Source: Betaproteobacteria bacterium (GTDB lineage Bacteria > Pseudomonadota > Gammaproteobacteria > Burkholderiales > CAIKXV01). Taken from it: 55,054 nt of DNA. How positions within the stretch are numbered: the stretch's first letter is position 1; every line of letters starts with the position of its first letter. Position numbers and translations under genes: made by a program. The notes below the pieces were generated by a model that ran no database searches, was not told the origin of the DNA, and saw only the letters and a program-made list of their open reading frames with translations. The stretch lies in contig CANHBC010000003.1 in NCBI GenBank assembly GCA_947458835.1, positions 1-55,054 on the forward strand. The letters run 5' to 3'. This document shows positions 1-7,398 of this stretch, piece by piece.

Positions 1-925
1 CTTCGGTGTCGACCGGTCTGCGCACCCACGGCCCGCCGTCGGTGCCGAACGCCGCGGCCTGCAGCAGTTGGCGCACGGCGCGGCGGGCTGCACCGTGGCG
101 GCGCAAGTCGCTGCGTTCGTGGGTGGTCGTGCCGCCATCGTCGGCGCCGCCTCGCCGTTCGACCATCGGCCAGCGTGCGACGATGCGTCGTACCTCCGCC
201 ATCAGGTCGGGGTCGGCATGCAGCGGGTCGGTGTCCTGCCCCTCGTCACCCTGGTTGCCGTGGTTGCCGAGCAGGCGGTCGGCACCGTCGGCGTCGAGCG
301 CTACGGCCATCGGGTCCAGCAGTGCGAACAGGTCTGCCGTGGTGGCGCTTGCATCATCGTACAGGCGGCGGTGCACGTCGCCCAGCGCACCTGGCGCGTA
401 GCGTGCAGCAGCGGGCCATCCGGCTGGCGGGCCGATCAGGCTCCAGAGCCCCTCGGGGGCCGCACCAGCCGAGAAGAACGAGGTGAACTCGACGTCCGGA
501 TGCAGCCGGCACAGTTGCGCGTTGATGACGCAGTCGAAGGCCCAGTTGGCCGCCAGGCTGGGGCGCTGGTACATCCGGGTGTGGCCGAGCAGCACGTGGT
601 AGAGCTCGTGCATCACCAGCATCGACAGGTGTGCGTCGGTGCGGCAGCGCTGCGCGACGAACGCGGGGTTGATCAGCATCCGCGAGCACGCACCGACGGT
701 CACCGCCGCAGTGGGCACGGCATCGGTGGCCTCGATCGAGAGCAACTGCAGCAGCTTGCCGAACGCCGGGTGGCGCAACGGCACGCACTGCCGGATGCGG
801 TCGGCGAGCAGTCGCTGCTCGAGCGAAGAGAGCGGGGCGGTGGTGGTTGGGGTGGCGGCGGAGGTGGAGGTTGAGGTGGTGTCCCCGGTGGGCTCCCCGG
901 CGGGCAGTGCGACGGCGTGCGTCAT
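1..925 (-). CDS. Putative HExxH metallopeptidase, VWA-like (DUF2201-type), C-terminus cut by window edge
   Basis: The reading frame runs leftward from ATG at 925 and leaves the window still open after about 308 codons, so the C-terminus is missing. Residues 106-115 read HELYHVLLGH, an HExxHxxxGH zinc-metallopeptidase-like motif as found in the N-terminal half of DUF2201 / VWA-like proteins, which normally have a VWA-like domain further on; that part is outside the window. The first 35 residues are a Thr/Ser/Pro-rich linker. The start codon overlaps the stop of the upstream gene (ATGA), and a MoxR-type ATPase precedes that, so the three genes form one operon. AAA ATPase plus VWA/metallopeptidase pairs usually act as chaperone-like remodelling machines. 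Proteolytic activity is inferred from the motif only. Confidence 0.7.
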   Translation of the reverse strand, partial: MTHAVALPAGEPTGDTTSTSTSAATPTTTAPLSSLEQRLLADRIRQCVPLRHPAFGKLLQLLSIEATDAVPTAAVTVGACSRMLINPAFVAQRCRTDAHLSMLVMHELYHVLLGHTRMYQRPSLAANWAFDCVINAQLCRLHPDVEFTSFFSAGAAPEGLWSLIGPPAGWPAAARYAPGALGDVHRRLYDDASATTADLFALLDPMAVALDADGADRLLGNHGNQGDEGQDTDPLHADPDLMAEVRRIVARWPMVERRGGADDGGTTTHERSDLRRHGAARRAVRQLLQAAAFGTDGGPWVRRPVDTE

Positions 926-1731
926 GAGCGGGCTTTCCTCTTCGAGCGGATGGTGGTCGTGACGGGCTGCACCTGGCCGGGCTGCACCGGCAGCCAGATC
1001 TCCCAGGTGCCCGACGGGGTGGCGCCGCTCCAGAGATCGAGCAGGTTCGAAAGCGCCGGCGCCGCATCGCGCAGGAACACCGGCCCGCGGATGGCGGAGA
1101 CCAGACGCGCGGCGAGCAGCGGACAAGCGACGCCCTTCGGTGCGTCGGGCGCCTTTCGTCGGTCGGTGCCGGTGGCAATGTCGCTGCCGAAGGGAATGAC
1201 GAAGGCCACGCGCGGCACCCACTTCGGCCACTCGATCGATTCGAGCCGGGCGGTGAGCTCTTGCACCAGCGCGCCTTCCGGCAGCGGCATCACCCGGTCG
1301 AACTCGCGCCGCGCCGCGCGGCGGGACGCGTCCGGACCATGGGCTCGTCCTGACTGCCGCGCGATGGCGACCAGTGCGCGGGCCAGTCCGAGGGGCGCGG
1401 TCAGGCGCCGCGATGCGAAGGTCATGCGCAGGTGGGCACACAAGGCCGTCGGCAGTTCGACATGAGCCACGCAGAGCGCGTTGGACAGCAACTTGCCGCC
1501 GCCGGGCCCCACGGGTACCGGGCGCGGGGCCTGGGGGGTGGCGTCGCGGCTGGTGGTCGATGGCTCGCAGCTTGCCTGCGACCCTGACGCGCTTGACGCA
1601 ACTCGCGGCAGCGTCAGGGGGCAGCGAACCTGCGCCGCGGACGGGCTCTGCGCCAGCCTCGGCAGCGTCACGGTCGAGCGCGGCGGCGCGCTCATGTTCG
1701 CAAGGGTCGGGGAAGGCGATTCAGGCTGCAT
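922..1731 (-). CDS. Unknown protein between the MoxR ATPase and the metallopeptidase
   Basis: This encodes 269 residues. I do not recognise the family. The first 75 or so residues are rich in Pro, Ser and Ala and look disordered. A more ordered Arg/Ala-rich part follows, and the C-terminal half contains a hydrophobic strand (VPRVAFVIPFG) and ends in a basic tail. The ATG at 1731 overlaps the last 11 bases of the ATPase gene, and the stop overlaps the next start, so translation is coupled on both sides. ATG at 1695 is an alternative start. By position it is likely an adaptor or third subunit of the ATPase/metallopeptidase machine; this is inference from context alone. Confidence 0.6.
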   Translation of the reverse strand: MQPESPSPTLANMSAPPRSTVTLPRLAQSPSAAQVRCPLTLPRVASSASGSQASCEPSTTSRDATPQAPRPVPVGPGGGKLLSNALCVAHVELPTALCAHLRMTFASRRLTAPLGLARALVAIARQSGRAHGPDASRRAARREFDRVMPLPEGALVQELTARLESIEWPKWVPRVAFVIPFGSDIATGTDRRKAPDAPKGVACPLLAARLVSAIRGPVFLRDAAPALSNLLDLWSGATPSGTWEIWLPVQPGQVQPVTTTIRSKRKARS

Positions 1732-3298
1732 GGTCGTCCGCGAGGTCGAGGTGGGCGCGCAGTGACGACTGCTGGCGCGTCAGCAACGCCGGTTCGGATG
1801 TGCCGTCGTCGTGCGCGTAGAGCGCCGCGCCGAGGTTGCCCAGTGCGACCTGGGCGGGGTCGCCGGTGTCGAGCGCTTCCATCGCGGCGACCAGCTCGTT
1901 GAAGCCGGCGATACGACTGCGCGGGACCTCGTGCCGCAGGTTCGGCCGCTCTTCGAACGACACCTGCGACGTGAACGGCTCGGCGAGCAGTTCCAGCGTC
2001 GTCGCGTCGACGCAGTCCAGCTCGACGAGCGCCGGCAGCAACGTCTGCGCCAGGATCCAGCGCGCCTGCTTTTCCTGCGAAGCCAGGGCGTCGGTCACGA
2101 GCAGCGACATCGTGTGCCGCTCGACCCGACCGGGGCTCGTCTTCAGGACATCCAGCGCCAGGCCGACGCGCCGCACCGGGTGCACCTCATCGAGGATGCG
2201 TGCCAGCGTGGCGTCGCCTTGCGCCAGCGATGCCGCGTCGACCGCCTGCCGGTGGATGGAAGCGACGAGCCCGGCATCGACGGGCTTGCCCTGCGCCCGG
2301 TGCGGCAACGAGTAGCGGAGCGCAACGAGGGCGGTGTCGGCGATCGTACTGCGCTCGGCGCCCGGGTCTTCTTCGCCGCCCGCGTTGCCCGGGCCGTTCG
2401 CGTGGGTCACGTTGACTACGTTGCACTCCCCGAGCGTCATGCGCGCGCCGTGCACGGCCGCGATGTTGGCTGCCAGCATGGCAGCGCGTCGCCCGGAGAT
2501 CGCCAGCCCCGCCTGGCGCAGCGGCACCACCAGCGCCGACGTGTAGGCCGTGATCCATTCGCCGTGCAGCGCCGCGCAGAGCGCGGTGGCGTGCCCGCAC
2601 CGGACCACCAGTGCGGGTACGTCGATCGCCTTGGCCTCCGGGTGGACCGGGCCGAGGCCGCTGCGGATCACGCAGCGGCGCGCTTCGGGCGACAGATCGT
2701 CCAGGGCCGGCAGGTGCAGCACGAAGCCGAACCGGTCCGCCAGCGCGGGGTCGAGCGGGAGCGATCCGACATAGACGTCCAGCTCATCGGGTGCGTCCGG
2801 CGCCGCCGGCGGGTTCATCGCCGCCCAGCGGTAACGCAGTCCGTCCAGCGCGATGCCCTGCACGCGCTTCTCGTGGACGATCGAGAAGAGCTTGTTCTGC
2901 ACCTCGGGCCGGCAGCGGCTGATCTCGTCGAGGAAGACACTCTGCGCGCCCCAGAGCGTGGCCGGCGTGCGCAGGTAGCGCAGGCCATCGCCGTCCGGGA
3001 CGGGGAAGCCCACCAGGTCGTCGAAGGAGATCAGGCTGGCGTTGTAGTGACGGTGCTCGAGCCGCAGCGCGACGGCCAGCCGCTCGAGCAGCGCGCTCTT
3101 CGCGCTGCCGTGCGGCCCGATCAGAAGCATCGGCGTCTCGGACGCCAGCGCCGCCAGCACCGGCGCGTCGAGGTGCGACAGACCGTGAAGGCCGAGACTG
3201 GAGAGCAACCCCGTCGCACGAGTCGATACCGCGACTGTCGTTGCGACGGGTACCGCCGGCTCGCCGGCGTTTTCACCACGAGATGTGCGTTGCTTCAA
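1721..3298 (-). CDS. MoxR-type AAA+ ATPase
   Basis: This is a cytoplasmic AAA+ ATPase of the MoxR/RavA class. Visible motifs are Walker A (GPHGSAKS), Walker B (SVFLDEI) followed by SRCRPEVQNKL, and a sensor-1 segment (AAMNPPA). An arginine-bearing segment follows in PLDPALADRFGF, typical of MoxR proteins. The C-terminal half (about 200 residues) is helical and unassigned. MoxR ATPases usually act with a VWA-domain partner encoded downstream, which fits the HExxH/VWA-like gene two genes on. The start is uncertain: TTG at 3298 has GAGGAG about 8 bases upstream, while a longer frame could begin with GTG at 3340 without a clear ribosome site. Length from TTG is 525 residues. Confidence 0.8.
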   Translation of the reverse strand: MKQRTSRGENAGEPAVPVATTVAVSTRATGLLSSLGLHGLSHLDAPVLAALASETPMLLIGPHGSAKSALLERLAVALRLEHRHYNASLISFDDLVGFPVPDGDGLRYLRTPATLWGAQSVFLDEISRCRPEVQNKLFSIVHEKRVQGIALDGLRYRWAAMNPPAAPDAPDELDVYVGSLPLDPALADRFGFVLHLPALDDLSPEARRCVIRSGLGPVHPEAKAIDVPALVVRCGHATALCAALHGEWITAYTSALVVPLRQAGLAISGRRAAMLAANIAAVHGARMTLGECNVVNVTHANGPGNAGGEEDPGAERSTIADTALVALRYSLPHRAQGKPVDAGLVASIHRQAVDAASLAQGDATLARILDEVHPVRRVGLALDVLKTSPGRVERHTMSLLVTDALASQEKQARWILAQTLLPALVELDCVDATTLELLAEPFTSQVSFEERPNLRHEVPRSRIAGFNELVAAMEALDTGDPAQVALGNLGAALYAHDDGTSEPALLTRQQSSLRAHLDLADDHAA

Positions 3299-3427
3299 GC
3301 TCCTGCTCCTCACCGTCCACGCGAGTGGCGCAGGCGGCACCGGACGGAGCAGGGCGCAGCCGACGCTTTAGCAGCATTTGTGGATCGCCCTGCAAGTTGT
3401 CGATCAACTCGGCGATTGAAAATGAAA

Positions 3428-3449
3428 CGGCCCTCGAGAACGAGGGCCG
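3428..3449 (-). terminator. Rho-independent terminator of the leftward Nudix operon
   Basis: There is a perfect 9-bp stem (CGGCCCTCG / CGAGGGCCG) around a 4-base loop. Read leftward it is followed by TTTCATTTT. It lies about 180 bases beyond the stop at 3628 and just upstream of the MoxR gene, so it separates the two leftward operons. Confidence 0.6.
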
Positions 3450-3627
3450 CCTGCCTGCTGTTGTTGCGCTTGCCCCGAAGGACTGCGCCTCATCCCCGAT
3501 CTGGTCGGGTACCACCTTGCCGCAGGACGGCAGGTTGGCGACAGGCAGGCGGCCTGCGCTCTTGATGACATGATGAGGTTACTACGGAGTGGTTTTGGGT
3601 GCAATGGGGTGGTGTCGGGAAGAGTCG

Positions 3628-4056
3628 TTACAACACAGGTAGCCGTTTCCATCCATAGCGCCGCGCTGCCTCGAGCGTCGCGTTCCAGTCCAGGACCCGC
3701 CACGTCCCGTCGCCCTGGGGTAGCGCATTGAGCGGGCCGCGCCGGGCGATGACGCCGGCGCATGCTGCAGCCATCCGCTTCGCTGCGTTGTGCCAGAACG
3801 TCGCCTCCGGCAGTACCGGCTCGCGGCCGTGCAGGCAGTCGATGTCGATCCACCTCGTGTCGGTCACGGTGTCAAAACACGATCCCGGATCGTCTGGCAG
3901 ACGCGTCGGCAGTGGTCCGAGGTCTATGACGCGACGCGCAAACGCCCCGTCGTTTTCGCCAGGAAGACGCGGCGCCCAACCCGCGGGGATCGGTGATCGA
4001 GCGAAAGCGTCGTCTCTCGCGTCTTCCATTGGACCGCCCTTCCGATCGAAGCTCAC
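3628..4056 (-). CDS. Small unknown protein coupled to a Nudix-type regulator
   Basis: The protein has 142 residues and no family I recognise. It is soluble, with no signal peptide or membrane segment. It contains two Trp/Asp-rich stretches (RWIDIDCLHGREPVLPEATF and WRVLDWNATLEAARRYGW) and an LPDDPGSCFDTVTDT segment. Its ATG overlaps the stop of the upstream Nudix gene (ATGA), so both are translated from one message. A function in the same nucleotide-related process as its neighbours is inference from this coupling. Confidence 0.6.
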   Translation of the reverse strand: MSFDRKGGPMEDARDDAFARSPIPAGWAPRLPGENDGAFARRVIDLGPLPTRLPDDPGSCFDTVTDTRWIDIDCLHGREPVLPEATFWHNAAKRMAAACAGVIARRGPLNALPQGDGTWRVLDWNATLEAARRYGWKRLPVL

Positions 4057-4754
4057 GCCCGCGGCCCCCGAAACAACTGCGCCGGCCGAAACGCGCCCAC
4101 CCGGAACTCCCCCTCCACCGGCACCAGCAGGTCCCGGTCCGACAGCCGTCGCCGGAAGCTCGACTTGTCGAGCGGGTGGCCTAGCACATGCTCGCAGAAC
4201 GATTGCAGTTCACCGAGCGTGAACGCTTCCGGCAGGCAGCCGAACGGCAGGTCCAGCACGTCGATGTCAGCGCGCATCGCACGCACTGCCTTGTCGACGA
4301 GCGTCGCGTGGTCGAAGGCCAGCGGCGCCGCGATCGCCTCGTCCACGCTGCGCCACGCGAGTGCTTCGATGCGCTTGCCGGCGCTGAAGTCGGGCGCGTC
4401 GGCCGGGACCAGCCCCCGATAGACGACGCTCAGTGCCCAGGGCGCACGCGGATCGCGCTGGGGCCCGCCCACCGCGCACAGCTGGCGCAGCAGCGGCAGC
4501 GGTGCGCCCAGGCGCTCGGTCGCCACGCGCTGTGCGGCGGCGTCGAGCGAGGCGTCGAGATCCACCCGCAGCACCCCGCCGGGCAGCGCCCAGCGCCCGG
4601 CATGCGGCGCCTCGGCGCGTCGGGCGAGCAGGACCTGCAGCGTGCCCTCGCGCACCGCGAAGACTGCGAACTCGAGTCGGGTGAAAGGCATCGGATGGAT
4701 TGAGGGAGTAGGCGTGGCAGCCATGCTGTGTGGACCGAAAGTTGATAGTTGCAT
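4053..4754 (-). CDS. NrtR-like Nudix-domain transcriptional regulator
   Basis: The product is 233 residues. Residues about 26-150 form a Nudix fold (LEFAVFAVREGTLQVLLARR, then RWALPGGVLRVDLDASLDAA). The Nudix box is degraded: the conserved Glu of GX5E and the REUXEE core are not kept (QRVATERLG), which is typical of Nudix domains that bind rather than hydrolyse nucleotides. The C-terminal 60 residues (FTLGELQSFCEHVLGHPLDK, then FRRRL) match the winged helix of NrtR-type repressors, which respond to ADP-ribose or related nucleotides. ATG 4754 has AGGTG six bases upstream; later Met codons (4724, 4691) lack a ribosome site. The gene is divergent from a metallophosphatase/HD operon with inverted repeats between them, so it is probably their repressor and autoregulated. 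Confidence 0.8.
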   Translation of the reverse strand: MQLSTFGPHSMAATPTPSIHPMPFTRLEFAVFAVREGTLQVLLARRAEAPHAGRWALPGGVLRVDLDASLDAAAQRVATERLGAPLPLLRQLCAVGGPQRDPRAPWALSVVYRGLVPADAPDFSAGKRIEALAWRSVDEAIAAPLAFDHATLVDKAVRAMRADIDVLDLPFGCLPEAFTLGELQSFCEHVLGHPLDKSSFRRRLSDRDLLVPVEGEFRVGAFRPAQLFRGPRA

Positions 4755-4800
4755 CGTACACCTAAGATATGCATACTGTGTTCGTTGCTAAATGCAACTA
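4746..4800. promoter_or_regulatory. Divergent operator region with long inverted repeat
   Basis: TAGTTGCAT (4746-4754) and ATGCAACTA (4792-4800) are perfect 9-bp inverted copies. Inside the right copy GTTGC-TAAAT-GCAAC (4784-4798) is itself palindromic and abuts the AAGGAGG ribosome site of the rightward gene. The left copy covers the start codon of the Nudix regulator. A possible rightward promoter is TTGATA (4742) with TAAGAT or AGATAT near 4763-4770. The arrangement fits repression of both divergent operons by the Nudix regulator. Confidence 0.55.
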
Positions 4801-4811
4801 AGGAGGCTCGA

Positions 4812-5780
4812 TTGAATGCTTACGATGTGATCGGCGACATCCACGGCTATGCCGCACCGCTCGAGGCGCTGCTGGGGCGGATGGGCTACGTCCCGAATGG
4901 GAAGGGCTGGCGCGCGCCGGTCGGGCGCAAGGCCGTCTTCGTTGGCGACCTGGTCGACCGGGGTCCCGAGCAGGTGCGGGTTGTGGAACTGGTGCGGTCG
5001 ATGGTCGACGACGGACAGGCGGTGTGTGTGCTCGGCAACCACGAGTACAGCGCGATCGGCTGGGTGACCCGGCGGCTGGGGCCCGACGGGAAGCCCGTCG
5101 GCGAAGGCAAACGCTTGGATGAGTTGCCGCCGGAGGCGTGGTTGAAGAAGCACACGGCACGGAACCTGGACAACCACGCCGAGTTTCTGAAGCAGGTGGA
5201 GGAGGGGTCCGATCTGCACAAGGACATGATCCGGTGGTTCCGCACGCTACCGGTCGCGCTGGACCTCGGTGGCATCCGCGTCGCCCACGCCTGGTGGAAC
5301 GACACGTTCGTCCGGCGTCTGGACGAGCGCCTGCGCAACGGTCTTGACGACGCGTTCCTGCAGGTCGCGGGCGTGAGAGGGTCACCGGAGTGGCTGGCGA
5401 TGGAAGGCGTGACCAAGGGGCTGGAGGCGAAACTGCCTGATGGCGTGACCTTCGTCGACCACGGCGGGGTCGTGCGGCCTGAGGTACGTCTGCGCTGGTG
5501 GTTGCCCAAGGGCAGCAGCTGGCGCGCGGCAGCCTTCGTCTCGGACGAAGCGCGCGAGCGGCTGTGCGACCGCACGCCAGTACCCGACTGCGACGGCTTC
5601 GGCGAGGTCGAGGGCGCACCGGTGTTCATCGGCCACTACTGGATGGACGGGCCGCGTACGCCGCAGTCGTCGAAGGTCGCCTGCTGCGACTACTCGGTGC
5701 CGAGGTCGGGTCGGATGGTGGCGTATCGGTGGGATGGGGAGGCGGAACTCAGTTCAGCCAACTTCGTGGAGGCGAGGTGA
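4812..5780 (+). CDS. PP2A/ApaH-like metallophosphatase
   Basis: The protein has 322 residues and the three metal-ligand motifs of calcineurin-like phosphatases in order: GDIHG near residue 8, GDLVDRG near 45 and GNHEYSAIGW near 77, with a late GHYW. It is soluble. ApaH, PrpE and bacterial PP2A-like enzymes of this fold cleave dinucleoside polyphosphates or phosphoproteins; which substrate applies here cannot be read from the sequence. The start is TTG at 4812: AAGGAGG lies six bases upstream and the family's first motif follows directly. The stop overlaps the next start (TGATG), so it is coupled to an HD-domain hydrolase. The divergent Nudix regulator probably controls it. Confidence 0.85.
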   Translation: MNAYDVIGDIHGYAAPLEALLGRMGYVPNGKGWRAPVGRKAVFVGDLVDRGPEQVRVVELVRSMVDDGQAVCVLGNHEYSAIGWVTRRLGPDGKPVGEGKRLDELPPEAWLKKHTARNLDNHAEFLKQVEEGSDLHKDMIRWFRTLPVALDLGGIRVAHAWWNDTFVRRLDERLRNGLDDAFLQVAGVRGSPEWLAMEGVTKGLEAKLPDGVTFVDHGGVVRPEVRLRWWLPKGSSWRAAAFVSDEARERLCDRTPVPDCDGFGEVEGAPVFIGHYWMDGPRTPQSSKVACCDYSVPRSGRMVAYRWDGEAELSSANFVEAR

Positions 5781-6313
5781 TGCCTGTCGATGATGCTCTG
5801 GATGTTTCGCGCGGGGGCGCATCGGTGGTCGGTGCCGTTTTTGAAAGCCCCGTCGAGCGGGCGGTTGTCATCGCACTGCACGCGCACCGCGGACAGGTCG
5901 ACAAGGCGGGTGCACCGTACGTGCTCCACCCGCTGCGCATGATGGCGAGGATGACCGACGATGACTCGCGCATGGCCGCCGTGCTGCACGACGTTGTCGA
6001 GGATAGCCCCGGCTGGACCTTCGAACGGCTGCGCGCGGAGGGAATCCCCGATGCGGTCGTCGAGGCGGTTGCCTTCCTCACGAAGCGCCCCGAAGAGGAA
6101 GGCGACTACGAGGCGTTCATCCGACGCGCCGCGCGCAATCCGATCGCATGCCGCGTGAAGGTTGCGGATCTGGAGGACAACATGGATCTGTCGAGGATTG
6201 CCGCGCCGGGGGAGCGGGACTTTCGGTGGGTCGAGAAGTACCGGAAGGCGAAGGTGTTGTTGGAGCAGTTGGGTGACCGTGTGCCGGCTTCGAAGGATGC
6301 CTCGGACCACTGA
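5780..6313 (+). CDS. SpoT/MESH1-like HD-domain (p)ppGpp hydrolase
   Basis: This encodes 177 residues covering only an HD hydrolase domain, with no synthetase, TGS or ACT part. Signature positions of the SpoT hydrolase are all present: HAHRGQVDKAGAPYVLHPLR (metal His and substrate loop), LHDVVEDS (HD motif plus ED pair) and KVADLEDNMDLSR (late Asp in the KxADxxxNM motif). This matches small alarmone hydrolases, which remove pyrophosphate from ppGpp. ATG 5780 overlaps the phosphatase stop by one base. The sequence does not rule out another 3'-phosphorylated nucleotide as substrate. Confidence 0.8.
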   Translation: MPVDDALDVSRGGASVVGAVFESPVERAVVIALHAHRGQVDKAGAPYVLHPLRMMARMTDDDSRMAAVLHDVVEDSPGWTFERLRAEGIPDAVVEAVAFLTKRPEEEGDYEAFIRRAARNPIACRVKVADLEDNMDLSRIAAPGERDFRWVEKYRKAKVLLEQLGDRVPASKDASDH

Positions 6314-6319
6314 GAAATG

Positions 6320-7135
6320 TCAGTAGCCTGCAAGTGGCGGCAAGTCGCGCGCCAGCCCTGCGTCGGTACTCGGCGTCATGAGCAATGCGGCAAGACTTTC
6401 GGCTAGTGCCACAGTCACCTGTCCCCACTCCCCGCGCGAGCCATACTTTGAAGGATGCCCAACCATCAGGAGAGGCGTCGTTCTGCCAACGCACTCGACC
6501 AGCGCGTCTGCGCGGCGAAAGATCTGAGCGGGCGAGCGACCGTTTGGCGTGAACACCGCGTTTGCCTGACTTTCAGTGATCGTACCGGGCGCGCAGTGAA
6601 GCTTCGTGAACAGGCTGTATGCCGTGCTGGAGATCAACAGGATTGCACGTGGCTGGACGGCAGTGATGATTCGCGACAGGAATGGTTTCGCCTCCAGCGC
6701 CGCCTGCCGCGGATCCATGCTGAGCGACTGCGTGTCGCGGGAGCGGCGAAAAATGACGTTGGTCATCGGCACCTGCCGGATGATGTCTACAGAGCGGGTG
6801 TCGAGTGCAGCCGATAGAAGATCGTACAGGGGCCGCGCGAGCGAATATCTCGGATCATTCCGGAAGCGGGGAATGTCATGCTCCCAGTTCTCAAAGAAGC
6901 TCGAAGACGCTGCCAGGCTCGGGCCATTCTCGGCGCCGCCTGGATTCTGCCCCAGGACAAGCAGGGGGGATGGATCGATCCGGGAGTAGAAGATCTTGTA
7001 TTGGCCGGGGGTGGAAAAGCCGGTGACCGCACGATAGTCACGGTCGATCTCTTGCATCAACGCAGGCGTTGCGTCGAGGTCGGATGAATTCGTCGCACCA
7101 GGGCCGGAGGCCTGCTGAAACTCGATCTTTTGCAT
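6320..7135 (-). CDS. Uracil-DNA-glycosylase-superfamily-like protein
   Basis: The product is 271 residues. Two segments look like the active-site motifs of the uracil-DNA glycosylase fold: LLVLGQNPGGAENG near residue 58 (motif A region) and LLMVGHPSKYGSRGEW near 225 (HPS motif). A hydrophobic strand RAILLISSTAYSLF between them fits the central sheet. No signal peptide is seen. It is the last gene of a three-gene leftward operon, two bases after the stop of a DUF4258-like gene. Its GC content looks lower than that of the surrounding genes. Whether it removes bases from DNA is inference; distant members of this fold have other roles. Confidence 0.5.
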   Translation of the reverse strand: MQKIEFQQASGPGATNSSDLDATPALMQEIDRDYRAVTGFSTPGQYKIFYSRIDPSPLLVLGQNPGGAENGPSLAASSSFFENWEHDIPRFRNDPRYSLARPLYDLLSAALDTRSVDIIRQVPMTNVIFRRSRDTQSLSMDPRQAALEAKPFLSRIITAVQPRAILLISSTAYSLFTKLHCAPGTITESQANAVFTPNGRSPAQIFRRADALVECVGRTTPLLMVGHPSKYGSRGEWGQVTVALAESLAALLMTPSTDAGLARDLPPLAGY

Positions 7136-7137
7136 GT

Positions 7138-7398
7138 TCAGTGCCCCTGTCGAATGACGGTGATGACTTCATCGGTCGCCGGATCGACGACGATGGCCGT
7201 GTTCATGAAGCGGCTCATCTGCTTCACGACGGTCGGGCCGACACCGCGCCCCAGTGCCCGTCGCGCTCGCTTGTCGAAGACGACGCGCTCTGCCGCATGC
7301 GAGGATTGGCGGGTGCCGTAAGCCAGAAGCCAATCCACGATCAACGGTGGAATACAGCGTTGCTGGGCTCGGACCTGTGCATGTCGCGTGAGAGTCAT
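7138..7398 (-). CDS. DUF4258-like small protein, possible toxin or nuclease
   Basis: The protein has 86 residues. The N-terminus LTRHAQVRAQQRCIPPLIVD has the His-Ala-x-x-Arg-x-x-x-Arg-x-Ile spacing of DUF4258 proteins, and the C-terminus VDPATDEVITVIRQGH is the usual final strand. Such proteins resemble RelE/HicA-sized toxins and are often found with antitoxins. The start overlaps the stop of the upstream gene (ATGA), which is the normal arrangement when the upstream gene encodes the antitoxin or regulator. The assignment rests on motif spacing only. Confidence 0.55.
   Translation of the reverse strand: MTLTRHAQVRAQQRCIPPLIVDWLLAYGTRQSSHAAERVVFDKRARRALGRGVGPTVVKQMSRFMNTAIVVDPATDEVITVIRQGH

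Noticed and set aside
68..874. Long rightward open frame at the left edge
   Set aside because: It is the opposite strand of the HExxH gene. Its content is low-complexity (a Gly-rich end) with no family features, while the leftward frame carries a clear zinc motif and operon overlaps.
3273..3515. Leftward 80-codon frame spanning the terminator region
   Set aside because: It runs through the strong hairpin at 3428-3449 and into the MoxR start region, with no ribosome site or recognisable features.
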